Notes: generated by a model not told the origin, from the letters alone. Numbered from the stretch's first letter, positions 17,349-26,455 are shown. The stretch is DNA of 40,559 nt from Synergistaceae bacterium (GCA_031267575.1 JAIRYN010000067.1:1-40559); one strand, 5' to 3'. Numbers and translations: made by a program.

Positions 17349-17896
17349 GGGCGCTTTTGTTGAATGCGCGGCTGAACACGCGGTGAAAATATGAAATCAA
17401 ATAAATAGTTCTATGACGGGCATCGACCTCCTCGCTTCCGTGCGATTTTCCGCGCCCTCTGTGGCGCACCCGACGTAAAGCCCACTACGCCGGAAATAAA
17501 GTTGACCCTAAATATGCTTTTCCTTGACCGCTATCCCATAAATCTTGAAAGCAAAAGTATCAAAACTTCGAGGAGAGAACAAGTTTGTGCGCTCCGCTTC
17601 CCTTACCCGATGTTATATCATGTAAGCTAAAAGATCGTCAATGGCGAAAATCCGAAAAATAAATGAGAAACGATCCGTGCCAATCACCTATTCTCACGCG
17701 CGTGATCCTAAGTCCTAATGAGGTATATTCTCATGGCGCTTTTTAATATATATATTTAATATATATATTGAATATACATTGATATTGGAGAGAAGTGGAC
17801 GACGCGTCTAAAAAACTTCCGTTATAATGGACAAAATGGACAAAATCGAGTTGCTTACTCACGGAGTGACCGAGGTGACACAAGAGGTGACACAAA
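17349..17896. other. Long intergenic region between flagellin and the J-domain locus
   Basis: No convincing gene. It contains a 13-bp AT-rich tandem duplication (17743-17768, TTAATATATATAT twice), a TATAAT hexamer at 17823-17828 lacking a good -35 box, a 9-bp duplication (17826-17843, AATGGACAA twice) and a 12-bp duplication (17872-17895, GAGGTGACACAA twice). The second copy of the last supplies the ribosome site of the following J-domain frame. A 25-codon frame at 17641 has no ribosome site, and I do not call it. Confidence 0.6.
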
Positions 17897-18113
17897 ATGG
17901 ACGAAAACGATCATTTCTGTAGAGTACTGGACCTTAAGCTCGGAGCCTCACCCGATAAAATTCGATTCGCCTACCGTCGGCTGGCGAAATTGTACCATAT
18001 TGCACCATCCCGATTGCACCATCCCGACAAGAACCCGTCGCTGGACTGGAAAACGCCATGAGAGATCACTCCACATGGCCCAGGTGAAATACGCGATAAA
18101 CGAGGTGTTTGAG
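17897..18113 (+). pseudogene. J-domain (DnaJ-like) gene disrupted by a tandem expansion and a frameshift
   Basis: From the ATG at 17897 (ribosome site GAGGTGA) the frame reads MDENDHFCRVLDLKLGASPD, then KIRFAYRRLAKLYH. These are helices I and II of a J-domain. The expected HPDKNP follows only after eight extra residues (IAPSRLHH). A ~14-bp unit, TTGCACCATCCCGA, is present twice after a shorter first copy (17990-18027). The frame stops at 18061 after 54 aa. Helix III (MAQVKYAINEVFEM) continues in the +1 frame at 18075-18116, running into nnrD. The J-domain is therefore split. It could be a recent pseudogene, a sequencing error, or a gene using frameshifting. Confidence 0.6.
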
Positions 18114-18149
18114 ATGAGTGAAGTGCCTGAAATGTCTGAAGTGCCTGCA
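18114..18149 (+). repeat. 18-bp tandem duplication at the nnrD N-terminus
   Basis: ATGAGTGAAGTGCCTGAA and ATGTCTGAAGTGCCTGCA are adjacent in-frame copies (MSEVPE, MSEVPA). Each brings its own ATG, so the duplication also multiplies candidate starts. Confidence 0.85.
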
Positions 18150-19037
18150 ATGCTTATGGAGGAATGTTACGCTTCCGGTTGGCCCGTCTTTGGTCCGCGA
18201 AAAGCAGCCGAGGCGTTGCCGCCCCGGCCATCGGGTATGAATAAAGGGAACCGAGGGCGGATTTTGGTGGCGGGCGGCTCGGAAAACTATCCGGGAGCTG
18301 CGGCGCTGTCCTGCCTAGGAGCGCTGCGAAGCGGAGGCGGGGTCGTCTCGCTGCTCTCCTCGCCAGAGGTTTGCCACGCTTGCGCCTCTCGCCTTCCGGA
18401 AGCGGTGCAGTTGCCCGTAGTGGGAGCGTGGGACTCGCGGATAGCCGCGGCGCTGGACGAGTTGCCCCGCGCCAACGTCGTCGTGGCGGGGCCGGGGTTG
18501 GGGCGTTCCGGCGCGGCGGTGGCTTTCGCTTCGGCCCTCTGGAAAAAGTGGGATAAGCCCCTCCTCATGGACGGTGACGCCCTCTACGCTCTGGCCACTA
18601 TCGCGGAAGATCTGTCGCCTCGGGCAAATTCCGTCCTGACCCCTCACGAAGGAGAAGCCGCGCGCCTTCTGGGCTGGACTCCCGAAGAAGTGCGTGAGAA
18701 CCGCGAAGAGGCGGTACAATGTCTTTCAAAACGTTGGGGATGCGTTCTTCTCAAAGGAGAGGGAACGTTGCTCGCCGCCTTCGAGAAAAGGGCCCGCCTG
18801 GACCAAGGGGGCGCGGAGCTTTCCGTTCCCGGCTCTGGTGACGTACTCTCCGGGTGTATCGGGACCTTTCTGGCCCAAGGACTGAAGCCTTTCGAGGCGG
18901 CGTGTCTCGGAGGAATACTCCATGGCATGGCCGGGCGTCGCATAAGGGAGAGCAGGGGCGTGGATGGGGTCTTAGCCTCGGAGATCGCGGACGGCCTTCC
19001 CTTTGTCATCGGCTCGTTGCGGGCACTGCGTGCTTAA
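18114..19037 (+). CDS. nnrD: ADP-dependent (S)-NAD(P)H-hydrate dehydratase
   Basis: About 307 aa from the ATG at 18114, which has GAGGTG 6 nt upstream. The frame is open further up, but that part encodes the J-domain remnant. It repairs damaged NAD(P)H hydrates using ADP. The ribokinase-like domain begins LPPRPSGMNKGNRGRILVAG (about 35-54), followed by VVVAGPGLGRSG, LLMDGDALYAL, LTPHEGEAARLLG and the catalytic GSGDVLSGCIG near residue 245. The NnrE epimerase domain often fused at the N-terminus is missing, so it must be encoded elsewhere. The first 12 residues are an 18-bp duplication (MSEVPE/MSEVPA). The start could instead be 18156. Confidence 0.88.
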   Translation: MSEVPEMSEVPAMLMEECYASGWPVFGPRKAAEALPPRPSGMNKGNRGRILVAGGSENYPGAAALSCLGALRSGGGVVSLLSSPEVCHACASRLPEAVQLPVVGAWDSRIAAALDELPRANVVVAGPGLGRSGAAVAFASALWKKWDKPLLMDGDALYALATIAEDLSPRANSVLTPHEGEAARLLGWTPEEVRENREEAVQCLSKRWGCVLLKGEGTLLAAFEKRARLDQGGAELSVPGSGDVLSGCIGTFLAQGLKPFEAACLGGILHGMAGRRIRESRGVDGVLASEIADGLPFVIGSLRALRA

Positions 19038-19083
19038 AAGTCGCTCGCTTAAAATTTTTTCAGGAAGGAAGTGCTCTGGAATA

Positions 19084-20238
19084 ATGAAGTTGGCGGATCG
19101 TTATAGTAAAGCGCAGCCGTCGGGGATGATTAAGATCTTTCAGGCGATAGAGACAATGGAGGATGTGCTGAACCTCAGCATCGGAGAACCCGACTTCGAT
19201 ACGGAACACGACATCATCGACGTCGCGACAAAGGCCGCGAAGGAGGGGTTTACCCATTACCCGCCTCTACAGGGGTTTCCCGACGTGCGCAAGGCGGTGT
19301 GCGGCTACTGGAAACGTCGCCACGGCCTCGATAGCTCGCCTGATGAGGTTTTGATGACCGTGGGCGGCATCCAGGTCCCTCATCTGGCGATGCAGGCGCT
19401 GCTGAATCCGGGTGACGAGGTCCTATTGGTGGAGCCTTACTTCGCGCCTTACCTCATCCAAGTGGAGGACAAGGGAGGCGTGGCGGTCCAGGTGAGAACC
19501 ACGGAAGAAAACGGTTTCGCCCCAACCGTGACTGACCTCGAAAAGGCTTTGACACCCCGCACAAAGGTCCTTTTACTGAACTCGCCCTGCAACCCTACGG
19601 GACGCGTCGTCCCCCGCGAGCAGTTGGAGGAGATTGCCGCCCTCGTGACCCAGCGCGACCTCTTCGTTTTGAGCGATGAAATATACGAGTCCCTGATTTT
19701 CAAAGGAGCACACGTGTCCTTCGCGACGCTCCCAGGAATGAAGGAGCGCTCCTTAACGATGGGAGGACTCTCGAAGAGCCATTGTATGACCGGGTGGCGC
19801 GTGGGATACGGTATCGGGCCGGTAGAACTGATCCGCGCCATGACACTAATCGCCAGCAGCCAAACCTACGGCTTGAACGCCCCAACCCAAAAGGCCAGCG
19901 CCTACGCCCTGGCGAACCACGACCACAAGTTGGCCGAGCGCAACAAAATCTTCGCCGAACGCATGGATTACGTCGTGAAAAGACTCAACGCCATGAAGAA
20001 CGTCACTTGCGCCGCCGCCGAAGGGGCCTTTTACCTCTTCCCCAACATCAAGGGCACGGGTCTCACCAGTGAGGCGTTCGTTTGGAAACTCCTGGAGAAC
20101 GCGCACGTGGGCACGATTCCCGGTTCCGCCTTTGGAGTTAGTGGCGAAGGCTATCTTCGGGTTGCCTGTACCCAGTCCATCGAGATTCTAATCCAGGCCA
20201 TGGATAGGATGGAAGATTTTTTAGTGACTCTGAAGTAA
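19084..20238 (+). CDS. Class I/II pyridoxal-phosphate aminotransferase
   Basis: 384 aa from the ATG at 19084, with AGGAAGGAAG upstream. Fold-type I aminotransferase features are LSIGEPDFDT (substrate loop), FTHYPPLQGFPDVRKAV, LNSPCNPTGRVV, LSDEIYESLIF and the PLP-lysine motif GGLSKSHCMTGWRVGYG. An arginine near the end (GYLRVACTQS) would bind the substrate carboxylate. It resembles aspartate/aromatic aminotransferases of the AspC type, but sequence alone does not set the amino acid specificity. It lies 46 nt after nnrD and is probably co-transcribed. The 3' end has an 11-bp duplication (TGAAGTAATTT/TGAAGTAATCG). Confidence 0.9.
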   Translation: MKLADRYSKAQPSGMIKIFQAIETMEDVLNLSIGEPDFDTEHDIIDVATKAAKEGFTHYPPLQGFPDVRKAVCGYWKRRHGLDSSPDEVLMTVGGIQVPHLAMQALLNPGDEVLLVEPYFAPYLIQVEDKGGVAVQVRTTEENGFAPTVTDLEKALTPRTKVLLLNSPCNPTGRVVPREQLEEIAALVTQRDLFVLSDEIYESLIFKGAHVSFATLPGMKERSLTMGGLSKSHCMTGWRVGYGIGPVELIRAMTLIASSQTYGLNAPTQKASAYALANHDHKLAERNKIFAERMDYVVKRLNAMKNVTCAAAEGAFYLFPNIKGTGLTSEAFVWKLLENAHVGTIPGSAFGVSGEGYLRVACTQSIEILIQAMDRMEDFLVTLK

Positions 20239-20260
20239 TTTTGAAGTAATCGTAAACTTT

Positions 20261-20336
20261 TGGAGCCGGCGATCCGGCTCGAACGGATGACCTGCTGATT
20301 ACAAATCAGCTGCTCTACCTGCTGAGCTACGCCGGC
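20261..20336 (-). tRNA. tRNA-Thr (anticodon TGT)
   Basis: A full cloverleaf reads on the minus strand: acceptor GCCGGCG/CGCCGGC, D arm GCTC..GAGC, anticodon stem CTGAT/ATCAG with loop TTTGTAA, and T arm with GTTCGAG. The anticodon is TGT (reads ACA). CCA is encoded. A TATAGT hexamer 6-11 nt upstream may be its -10 box. Confidence 0.96.
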
Positions 20337-20686
20337 TTATTTACTATACCTTGAGCATATTCTTGAGCATATTAATAATATATAAGCCTAAACTACATAT
20401 AAACCTAAGCTATTGATATAGCTAAAAAAATCTAGTAACATATTTTACAGAGAACATCTGTTTCTGTCAAGGGGTTGCTTATTGGATTTCGGCGCTGGCT
20501 CTCTGCTGATCGGTCAAAAACGGCCTCATTGGCTCCCTGAAATCTTCATATAAACTTCATACACACATACCAGCTAAACTTCATACACACATACCAGCCT
20601 CCACACATACACAGCCTCATCCCGTGTATAGCAGAAATGTATGCCCGTGCCGCGCCACCGTGCCCGCGGCATCAGACTTGTTCGCA
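20337..20686. other. Intergenic region with two tandem duplications
   Basis: No gene seen. It holds a 12-bp duplication (20350-20373, CTTGAGCATATT twice) and a perfect 24-bp duplication (20551-20574 and 20575-20598, starting TAAACTTCATACACACATAC). A degenerate third half-copy follows. The rest is AT-rich sequence between the tRNA and the export operon promoter. Confidence 0.75.
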
Positions 20687-20687
20687 C

Positions 20688-20716
20688 TTGATTTTCGCCA
20701 GTATAAATGTTATTAT
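20688..20716 (+). promoter_or_regulatory. Promoter of the export operon
   Basis: TTGATT (20688-20693), a 17-nt spacer and TATTAT (20711-20716) make a good sigma70-type promoter, with a start near 20723 and a leader of about 65 nt. It is the only clear promoter seen before the eight-gene operon. Confidence 0.65.
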
Positions 20717-20786
20717 TTATCACTAAATTAGAGAATTAACGACTCTGCGCACTACATTTAAAATATTCAAGGAGCCATGAGAGAAA

Positions 20787-22076
20787 GTGAAGGGAAAATC
20801 GAGAGTTCTATGTACTATTTTAATGTCGGCGCTGTTGCTGGGAGCGGAAGTTCGAGCTTTTGCTGAGCTTCTAGAGGTCAATATTGAACGCGCGCTGGGA
20901 CTGGCGATAGCGAATAATAATCGTATAAAAATCGCGAAGTCGGACGTGGCACTTGCGGGAGAGGCAAGGCATTTGGCCCATAGGGCGAAAGGTGTGAACG
21001 TGAGCGTTACCCATAATTCCTCTTATACAGATTACCAAGGGGAAGGGTATCCTCAAAGCTACGGAGAGTCTTACAGCAACAGCATTGTCGGCTCCTATCG
21101 GCTCTATACGGGCGGAATCGTCGGCAGCACTATCAAAGAAGCCGAGAGCGATTACCAATTCCAAAACGAGGTCCTGCGTAAGACCCATCAGGACTTAAAG
21201 CTGGATGTGGTTCGTGGCATCTATACGATACTTCAGACCGAGGACGCGGTCCGCCAGGCGGAAGAATCGGTGAAACGCTTGACCGCTCACGTGGATAACG
21301 TGAGCATCCTCTACGAAAACGGCAGTGTGGGCAGAGCCGATCTGCTGAGGTCGGAGGTCGAGCTTTCCAACGCGAAACAAACTCTTATCCGCGCGTCGAG
21401 CTCCTATGATACCGCGGTGAAACAACTCAACAGTCTCATGGGAGTTTCGCTGGACGCGCAGCTTCTCATAGACGAAAAAATGACTTACGAGAAATACCCC
21501 CATACGCTGGAGGAGTGTGTCTCCTTTGCAAGGCGGATACATCCCGACCTGGCGGGGGCTTCTCACGCCATAAAGTCCGCGAAGGCCGGGGTCGGTGTCG
21601 CCCAAGGAGGGAGGCTTCCCCAGGCGTCTTTGATGGTCACTCAAAATCTCGGATCTATCAACTCGTGGCCCGGAGCGAAGGCGGACTCGCTTTCTGTGGG
21701 TATCAACATCGAGTTCACGGTCCTGGACGCGGGGGCGGGCGCCTCTAAGGTCTCCTCGGCTAAAGAGTCCGTCCAGAAAGCCCAATATCATTATGAACAG
21801 ACCATGGAAACGGTTATTTTGGCGGTCAACTCTGACTATAATAGTATTATGGAAGCGGCTCAAAGGGTGGAAGAATCGATGTCGGCGGTGGGGAAAGCGC
21901 AGGGGGCGTATGACATTGCGGTGGACCGTTATAATGAGGGAGTCGGCACAAATATCGACGTGGTGGATTCTCAAGGCGCTTTGACATCAGCCCATTCAAA
22001 CCATACCCAAGCTCTATGCGATTATAATATAGCGCTCGCCAACATCGAACATTCGATGGGAGGACCTTTGGAGTGA
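20787..22076 (+). CDS. TolC-like outer-membrane efflux protein
   Basis: 429 aa from a GTG at 20787. A signal peptide (VLCTILMSALLLGAEVRAFA, cleaved near residue 27) is followed by two outer-membrane-factor repeats. Each has a long amphipathic helical stretch rich in A, E, Q and K and an NYxL-type segment. Examples are EDAVRQAEESVKRL and GRADLLRSEVELSNAKQ in repeat one, and GVGTNIDVVDSQGALTSA in repeat two. It would form the outer-membrane channel for export by the transporters that follow. Having TolC as the first gene implies export across both membranes of a diderm envelope. Confidence 0.92.
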   Translation: MKGKSRVLCTILMSALLLGAEVRAFAELLEVNIERALGLAIANNNRIKIAKSDVALAGEARHLAHRAKGVNVSVTHNSSYTDYQGEGYPQSYGESYSNSIVGSYRLYTGGIVGSTIKEAESDYQFQNEVLRKTHQDLKLDVVRGIYTILQTEDAVRQAEESVKRLTAHVDNVSILYENGSVGRADLLRSEVELSNAKQTLIRASSSYDTAVKQLNSLMGVSLDAQLLIDEKMTYEKYPHTLEECVSFARRIHPDLAGASHAIKSAKAGVGVAQGGRLPQASLMVTQNLGSINSWPGAKADSLSVGINIEFTVLDAGAGASKVSSAKESVQKAQYHYEQTMETVILAVNSDYNSIMEAAQRVEESMSAVGKAQGAYDIAVDRYNEGVGTNIDVVDSQGALTSAHSNHTQALCDYNIALANIEHSMGGPLE

Positions 22077-22128
22077 AAAAGTTTGAAGCAAAAAAATTCA
22101 AAATGAAAAAGACAGGTCAATTGCGTTC

Positions 22129-23292
22129 ATGAAAAAATTTTTTATGGGGGCGATGGCTGTCATCATTTTCCTTTCTATCGCCTTTGTGGGGTATGGAATA
22201 TACCTCAACCAGACCAGCGACAACCATATCGAGACGATGATGGCCTCCCGTGTCGTGAATGTGCGGGGAATCCGAGTGTCTTTACGGAACATCAGGCCGG
22301 AGATTGTCTTGCCTCGCGCGAATTTTCAGACGAACCGAGCGGCCGACGTCATAGCCCCAATAGAGGGAACCATCGATGAGGTTGCGGCCGTTCAAGGCCA
22401 GGCTGTGAAGCGCGGGCAACAACTTTGCACTCTCGTCAATAGGGATATAGCGCTTCAGATCTCCAGGGCGAACACTGACGTCGCCAAGGCCCAGGCCTCG
22501 TATGCCCAAGTCCGAAACGAGGCCGATAGGAGCAAACGCCTTGCCGAGAGGGACGCTATCTCCCAAAACGAGTTGGAGACGGCGACGGCGCGCCTGAAGG
22601 CGGCGGAAGCGGAACTGGAGGCGACCAGAATCGCGCTCAGACAACTCAATCAACAGAAAAGATTTCAGACCGTAACCTCTCCCCTGGATGGTTTTTTGGT
22701 TGCCTTTTACAAAGAAACAGGTTCCTATGTTCAGAGAGGCGAGCCTGTGGCTATGGTCGCTGATTTTTCACACCTCATGTCCAGGGGACAGGTTACGGAC
22801 GCGCAGATCAAGAACATAACACCGGTGGACGACGTTTTTTTGATGCGCATGGACATGTCGTACCTCACGGAAAAAGCTCTAGATATGGCATTTGCGTCCG
22901 GTTTCGAGGAGAATTTCATCATAAAAACCAGAATACGGAACATTGATCCGCCCATGAGCGAGAACGCGCCTCTCAGGATCGTGACCTGGGAGATGGAGAA
23001 TGATCGGGCTCTGCTGGAGCCGGGATATTACACGGACGTGACGATAAGCAGGAACGACATGAAAAACACGCTGGCCGTGCCTCTCATGCTGATTAAGGAT
23101 ATAAAAAACCCGTCACTTCACGCGCGAGACTCGAACTCGAAACTCGCCGTCAGAAAGGTCGAGACCGGTGTTTATGGCGAAGGCCTGATTGAGATTCTGA
23201 GCGGGATAGAAGAAGGCGACGTGGTGATCACGTCGGACATTGAGGGTATCGGGCTGGAAACCCAAGTAGACGTAACGCTGGAGGACTATTGA
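22129..23292 (+). CDS. HlyD/AcrA-type periplasmic adaptor
   Basis: 387 aa. One N-terminal membrane anchor (residues about 5-26) is followed by a biotinyl-lipoyl half-motif (VIAPIEGTIDEVAAVQGQAV), a coiled-coil hairpin (about 110-180, rich in A/E/R), a second lipoyl half (TSPLDGFLVAFYKETGSYVQ) and a beta-barrel region. It would bridge an inner-membrane transporter and the TolC channel. The family is the RND/MacA/HlyD adaptors. It lies 52 nt after the TolC gene, and a 9-codon frame (MKKTGQLRS) ends on its ATG. A second, different adaptor follows at once, so the operon has two. Confidence 0.9.
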   Translation: MKKFFMGAMAVIIFLSIAFVGYGIYLNQTSDNHIETMMASRVVNVRGIRVSLRNIRPEIVLPRANFQTNRAADVIAPIEGTIDEVAAVQGQAVKRGQQLCTLVNRDIALQISRANTDVAKAQASYAQVRNEADRSKRLAERDAISQNELETATARLKAAEAELEATRIALRQLNQQKRFQTVTSPLDGFLVAFYKETGSYVQRGEPVAMVADFSHLMSRGQVTDAQIKNITPVDDVFLMRMDMSYLTEKALDMAFASGFEENFIIKTRIRNIDPPMSENAPLRIVTWEMENDRALLEPGYYTDVTISRNDMKNTLAVPLMLIKDIKNPSLHARDSNSKLAVRKVETGVYGEGLIEILSGIEEGDVVITSDIEGIGLETQVDVTLEDY

Positions 23293-23294
23293 CG

Positions 23295-24251
23295 ATGAAA
23301 AAAGAGATATTCAGCGAAGCCGCGCTAGCGCGGCTTCGTTCGCCTGAACAGTTGGATTCCCTTTTTCGCGTGACCCAACCCGTGACGTGGATGGCTCTCG
23401 CGATGCTGTGTGTCTTGACGGCGTCCGTGGTGTTGTGGAGCTTTTACGGAGTCCTGTCTGAATCAGTGACCACCGTGGGCATGATCATCGACTCCGCTGG
23501 GGTCGTCAACGTCTATCACGACGTTGGGGGACGACTGACGGAAGTGCTGGTGCGCCCAGGGATGCGGGTGAAGCAAGGCGACGTGGTGGCCCGCCTGTCC
23601 CAGCCCTCCATGTTGAACGACATCGCCATGTCCAAACAGAACATTGCCGTATCCACGAACAAGCAACAGGTGGAAAGTGGTATCGCGAACTTTGATTCCG
23701 TGACGAGCAAATGGTATCAATCTGCAGAGGTTGTGAGCGCCTACGACGGGATCATCTTGGAGGTCGCCGTGAACGAGGGAAGCATCCTCGCCCCAGGGTC
23801 TATGGTGATCTGCACCATAAGGCGTGACCAAAATAGGGATGACGTATCGGCCCTCATGTACGTCCCCATGGAGTCCGGCAAAAAGGTGAATGTGGGGATG
23901 GTCGTGCGCCTTACGCCCAGCGGCTCGGACGCCGACGAGGACGGCAGCCTCATGGGGGTGGTACGGCAGGTATCGCAGTATCCGGCCTCCAGCGCCGGGA
24001 TCGCCAAAAATATCGGCAACATGGACGTGGTACAGTGGATAACGCAAAACTTGGGAGGCGCCGTTGTCGAGGTGAGGGTGGACCTCGTCCGCGACCCGAA
24101 GTCTGAATCGGGTTATCTGTGGTCGTCCATCACGGGCAACCATCCCAAGGTAAGCGCGGGAAGTTTCTGCAGCGGCATGATCGTCGTGAAGCGCACCCCG
24201 CCGATAGAGAAAGTGTTCCTGAAATTGAGCCAGTGGCTCCGAAAATCCTGA
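23295..24251 (+). CDS. NHLM-type bacteriocin system HlyD secretion protein
   Basis: 318 aa from the ATG at 23295 (GGAGG about 10 nt upstream), near the preceding stop. It has the layout of the NHLP/NHLM secretion-protein family: an N-terminus ALARLRSPEQLDSLFRVTQP, one membrane helix (WMALAMLCVLTASVVLWSF), then GRLTEVLVRPGMRVKQGDVV (lipoyl half) and SAYDGIILEVAVNEGSILAP. The coiled coil is very short compared with ordinary HlyD. In this family it works with a peptidase-containing ABC transporter to export leader-peptide-bearing products. Confidence 0.88.
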   Translation: MKKEIFSEAALARLRSPEQLDSLFRVTQPVTWMALAMLCVLTASVVLWSFYGVLSESVTTVGMIIDSAGVVNVYHDVGGRLTEVLVRPGMRVKQGDVVARLSQPSMLNDIAMSKQNIAVSTNKQQVESGIANFDSVTSKWYQSAEVVSAYDGIILEVAVNEGSILAPGSMVICTIRRDQNRDDVSALMYVPMESGKKVNVGMVVRLTPSGSDADEDGSLMGVVRQVSQYPASSAGIAKNIGNMDVVQWITQNLGGAVVEVRVDLVRDPKSESGYLWSSITGNHPKVSAGSFCSGMIVVKRTPPIEKVFLKLSQWLRKS

Positions 24252-24252
24252 A

Positions 24253-26454
24253 ATGTTCCATGGCCGCTGGTTTAATAAGCGAGTTCACCATACTCCCACG
24301 TTGCTTCAAATGGAGGCGGTGGAGTGCGGCGCCGCAGCGCTGGGCATTATTCTGCGTTTTTTCGGCCGAATTGTCCCGTTGGAGACGTTACGCTCCGAGT
24401 GCGGAGTGAATCGTGACGGCAGCAAGGCCAACAACATGGTGAAGGCCGCCAGAAGATTTGGCATGAATGCCTCTGGAAAGCGTTTCACCGCGAAAACGGT
24501 TTTATCCGAGGTGCGCACAAAGGGAACTCCGATGATCATACACTGGAACTTCAACCATTTTATCGTTCTCGAAGGAAACAAGGGAAACGACGTTTTTCTC
24601 AACGATCCCGCAATGGGGCACAGGACGGTGAATAAGGAAGAATTCGTCAGTTCCTTCACCGGCATCGCGCTTTTGTTAACTCCTGGCCCCGAATTCAAAC
24701 GCGGCGGTAAAAAGTTTAGCGTGATGAAAGAGGTCGCTAGGAAATTAGGGCGTGAAAAAGGCGCTCTCGTTTTCGTTTTGATTGTTGGGCTTTTGATGAT
24801 CGTGCCGGGGCTCGCAAAGCCGGTTTTTGACGAGATTTTCGTGGACGAAATACTCAGCGGGCATCATATGAGCTGGATGATAGATCTCATCCTCGCTATG
24901 AGCGTTGCCTTCCTAATGGACGGATTCCTCTCGTTTCTGAGACAGATGGTTTTGATCAAATGGCAGACGAAACTCACGCTCTCAGACTCCAGCGAGTTCC
25001 TTTGGCACATCCTCAGATTGCCGGTGGCGTTTTTTCAGCAGCGCTTCAGCGGCGAGATCGCCATGAGGGTCTCCTTCAACGAAACAGTCGCCAATAACCT
25101 CACTGGCGAGGCCGCCACGGCTATTCTGGACATTTTTGTGGCTCTTTTCTATCTCGTCCTTCTCGTTCAGTACAGCCCGTCTCTTACCGCTATCGGGGGA
25201 TCTTTCACCCTCCTCAACATCCTGCTGATGTCCATTTTGAGAAAACGCCTCACGGAAATGTCCATGAGGATTCAGCAAGAGAGCGGAAAAGCGATGGGAA
25301 CTGCGGTCAGCGGACTCCAGGTGATCGAAACTCTAAAGGCGAATGGCAATGAGGCCGATTTCTTCTCGAAGTGGGCGGGCTACAAGGCGAAGGAAAACGC
25401 GAGTATGCAAGAGGTCACCCTATCGGCTCAGGTAATGTCCGTCGTTCCTGCCTTCTTCAACGGGCTGAATGTTGCCCTCATCATGCTGGTGGGCGGCTTC
25501 AACATCATGGACGGCCTGATGTCCTCGGGCATTTTCATAGCGTTCCGCAGCCTAATGACGAATTTTCAGGAGCCGGTGACGAAACTGATGAGCCTCGCGC
25601 AGACCCTCAAAACCACCGAGGTTCAGATGCAGAAGCTCAACGATGTGAGACGCTACGAAACGGACGCCATCAATTATCCCGAACAACCGGCGCAGCCCAT
25701 TGGGAGAAACAAACTAACGGGGCTTGTGGAATTTAAAGATGTTTCCTTCGGCTATAGTCCGCTGGATCCGCCGCTGATCGAGAACTTTAACTTTACTCTC
25801 AAGCCGGGCAGGTGGGTGGCGTTGGTCGGCGCGTCCGGCAGCGGCAAATCGACTGTGGCGAAGTTGGCGAGTGGCCTGTACCACGCCTGGAGCGGAAAGG
25901 TGTTTTTCGACGGGCTGGAGAGGATTGATGTTCCAAAAGACGTGCTCGTCAGCTCTATAGCCTGCATCGACCAAGAAATATATCTCTTCTCCGGTTCGGT
26001 CAGAGAAAACCTCTCCCTGTTCGACCCGTCCGTCCCGGAAAATGACATTCTCGCGGGGGCCAGAGACGCCATGATCAACGACGACATAACGGCGCTCAAG
26101 GAAGGATACGATTACCGGATAAGCGAAGGCGGTTCCAATTTCAGCGGGGGCCAGAGGCAGCGGCTCGAAATTGCCCGGGCGCTTGCTGTCAATCCGTCGC
26201 TCCTGATATTTGACGAGGCCACTAGCGCGTTGGACCCGGTGACGGAGGAAGCGGTTCTCACAAACATCAGACGCAGGGGATGCGCCTGTCTCATGGTGGC
26301 ACACAGGCTGTCGGCGTTTCGCGACTGCGACGAGATCATCGTTCTTGAGTTTGGCAAAGTGGTCCAGAGAGGGACCCACAACAAGATGATCACGGAAGAT
26401 GGCCCGTACCGCAGGTTGGTTTCCGCCCAGACGGGCGGTTCGAGCAGCGACTGA
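24253..26454 (+). CDS. NHLM bacteriocin export ABC transporter with C39 peptidase domain
   Basis: 733 aa. Domains in order: C39 peptidase (about 10-140) with all catalytic residues in place (Cys25 in LLQMEAVECGAAAL, His102 in WNFNHFIVLEG, Asp118 in LNDPAMG), transmembrane domain (about 160-460), and ABC ATPase (about 490-725). The ATPase has Walker A GASGSGKST near 526-534, signature SGGQRQR near 630 and Walker B LLIFDEATSALD near 650. The peptidase normally cuts leader peptides after a double glycine while exporting the core. It starts 1 nt after the adaptor stop with no clear ribosome site, so translation is probably coupled. Confidence 0.93.
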   Translation: MFHGRWFNKRVHHTPTLLQMEAVECGAAALGIILRFFGRIVPLETLRSECGVNRDGSKANNMVKAARRFGMNASGKRFTAKTVLSEVRTKGTPMIIHWNFNHFIVLEGNKGNDVFLNDPAMGHRTVNKEEFVSSFTGIALLLTPGPEFKRGGKKFSVMKEVARKLGREKGALVFVLIVGLLMIVPGLAKPVFDEIFVDEILSGHHMSWMIDLILAMSVAFLMDGFLSFLRQMVLIKWQTKLTLSDSSEFLWHILRLPVAFFQQRFSGEIAMRVSFNETVANNLTGEAATAILDIFVALFYLVLLVQYSPSLTAIGGSFTLLNILLMSILRKRLTEMSMRIQQESGKAMGTAVSGLQVIETLKANGNEADFFSKWAGYKAKENASMQEVTLSAQVMSVVPAFFNGLNVALIMLVGGFNIMDGLMSSGIFIAFRSLMTNFQEPVTKLMSLAQTLKTTEVQMQKLNDVRRYETDAINYPEQPAQPIGRNKLTGLVEFKDVSFGYSPLDPPLIENFNFTLKPGRWVALVGASGSGKSTVAKLASGLYHAWSGKVFFDGLERIDVPKDVLVSSIACIDQEIYLFSGSVRENLSLFDPSVPENDILAGARDAMINDDITALKEGYDYRISEGGSNFSGGQRQRLEIARALAVNPSLLIFDEATSALDPVTEEAVLTNIRRRGCACLMVAHRLSAFRDCDEIIVLEFGKVVQRGTHNKMITEDGPYRRLVSAQTGGSSSD

Positions 26455-26455
26455 C

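Noticed and set aside
17250-17560. Sigma28 promoter for flagellin
   Set aside because: No TAAA-N15-GCCGATAA-like match with reasonable spacing was found on the minus strand.
17641-17718. 25-codon frame (MAKIRKINEKRSVPITYSHA...) as a peptide precursor
   Set aside because: No ribosome site, no leader or double-glycine motif, and not near the exporter operon.
20638-20730. ~30-codon frame upstream of the TolC gene as a bacteriocin precursor
   Set aside because: It spans the operon promoter, lacks a ribosome site and has no leader-like sequence.
22105-22132. Nine-codon frame MKKTGQLRS ending on the adaptor start
   Set aside because: It could be a translational-coupling leader, but it is too short to call as a gene.
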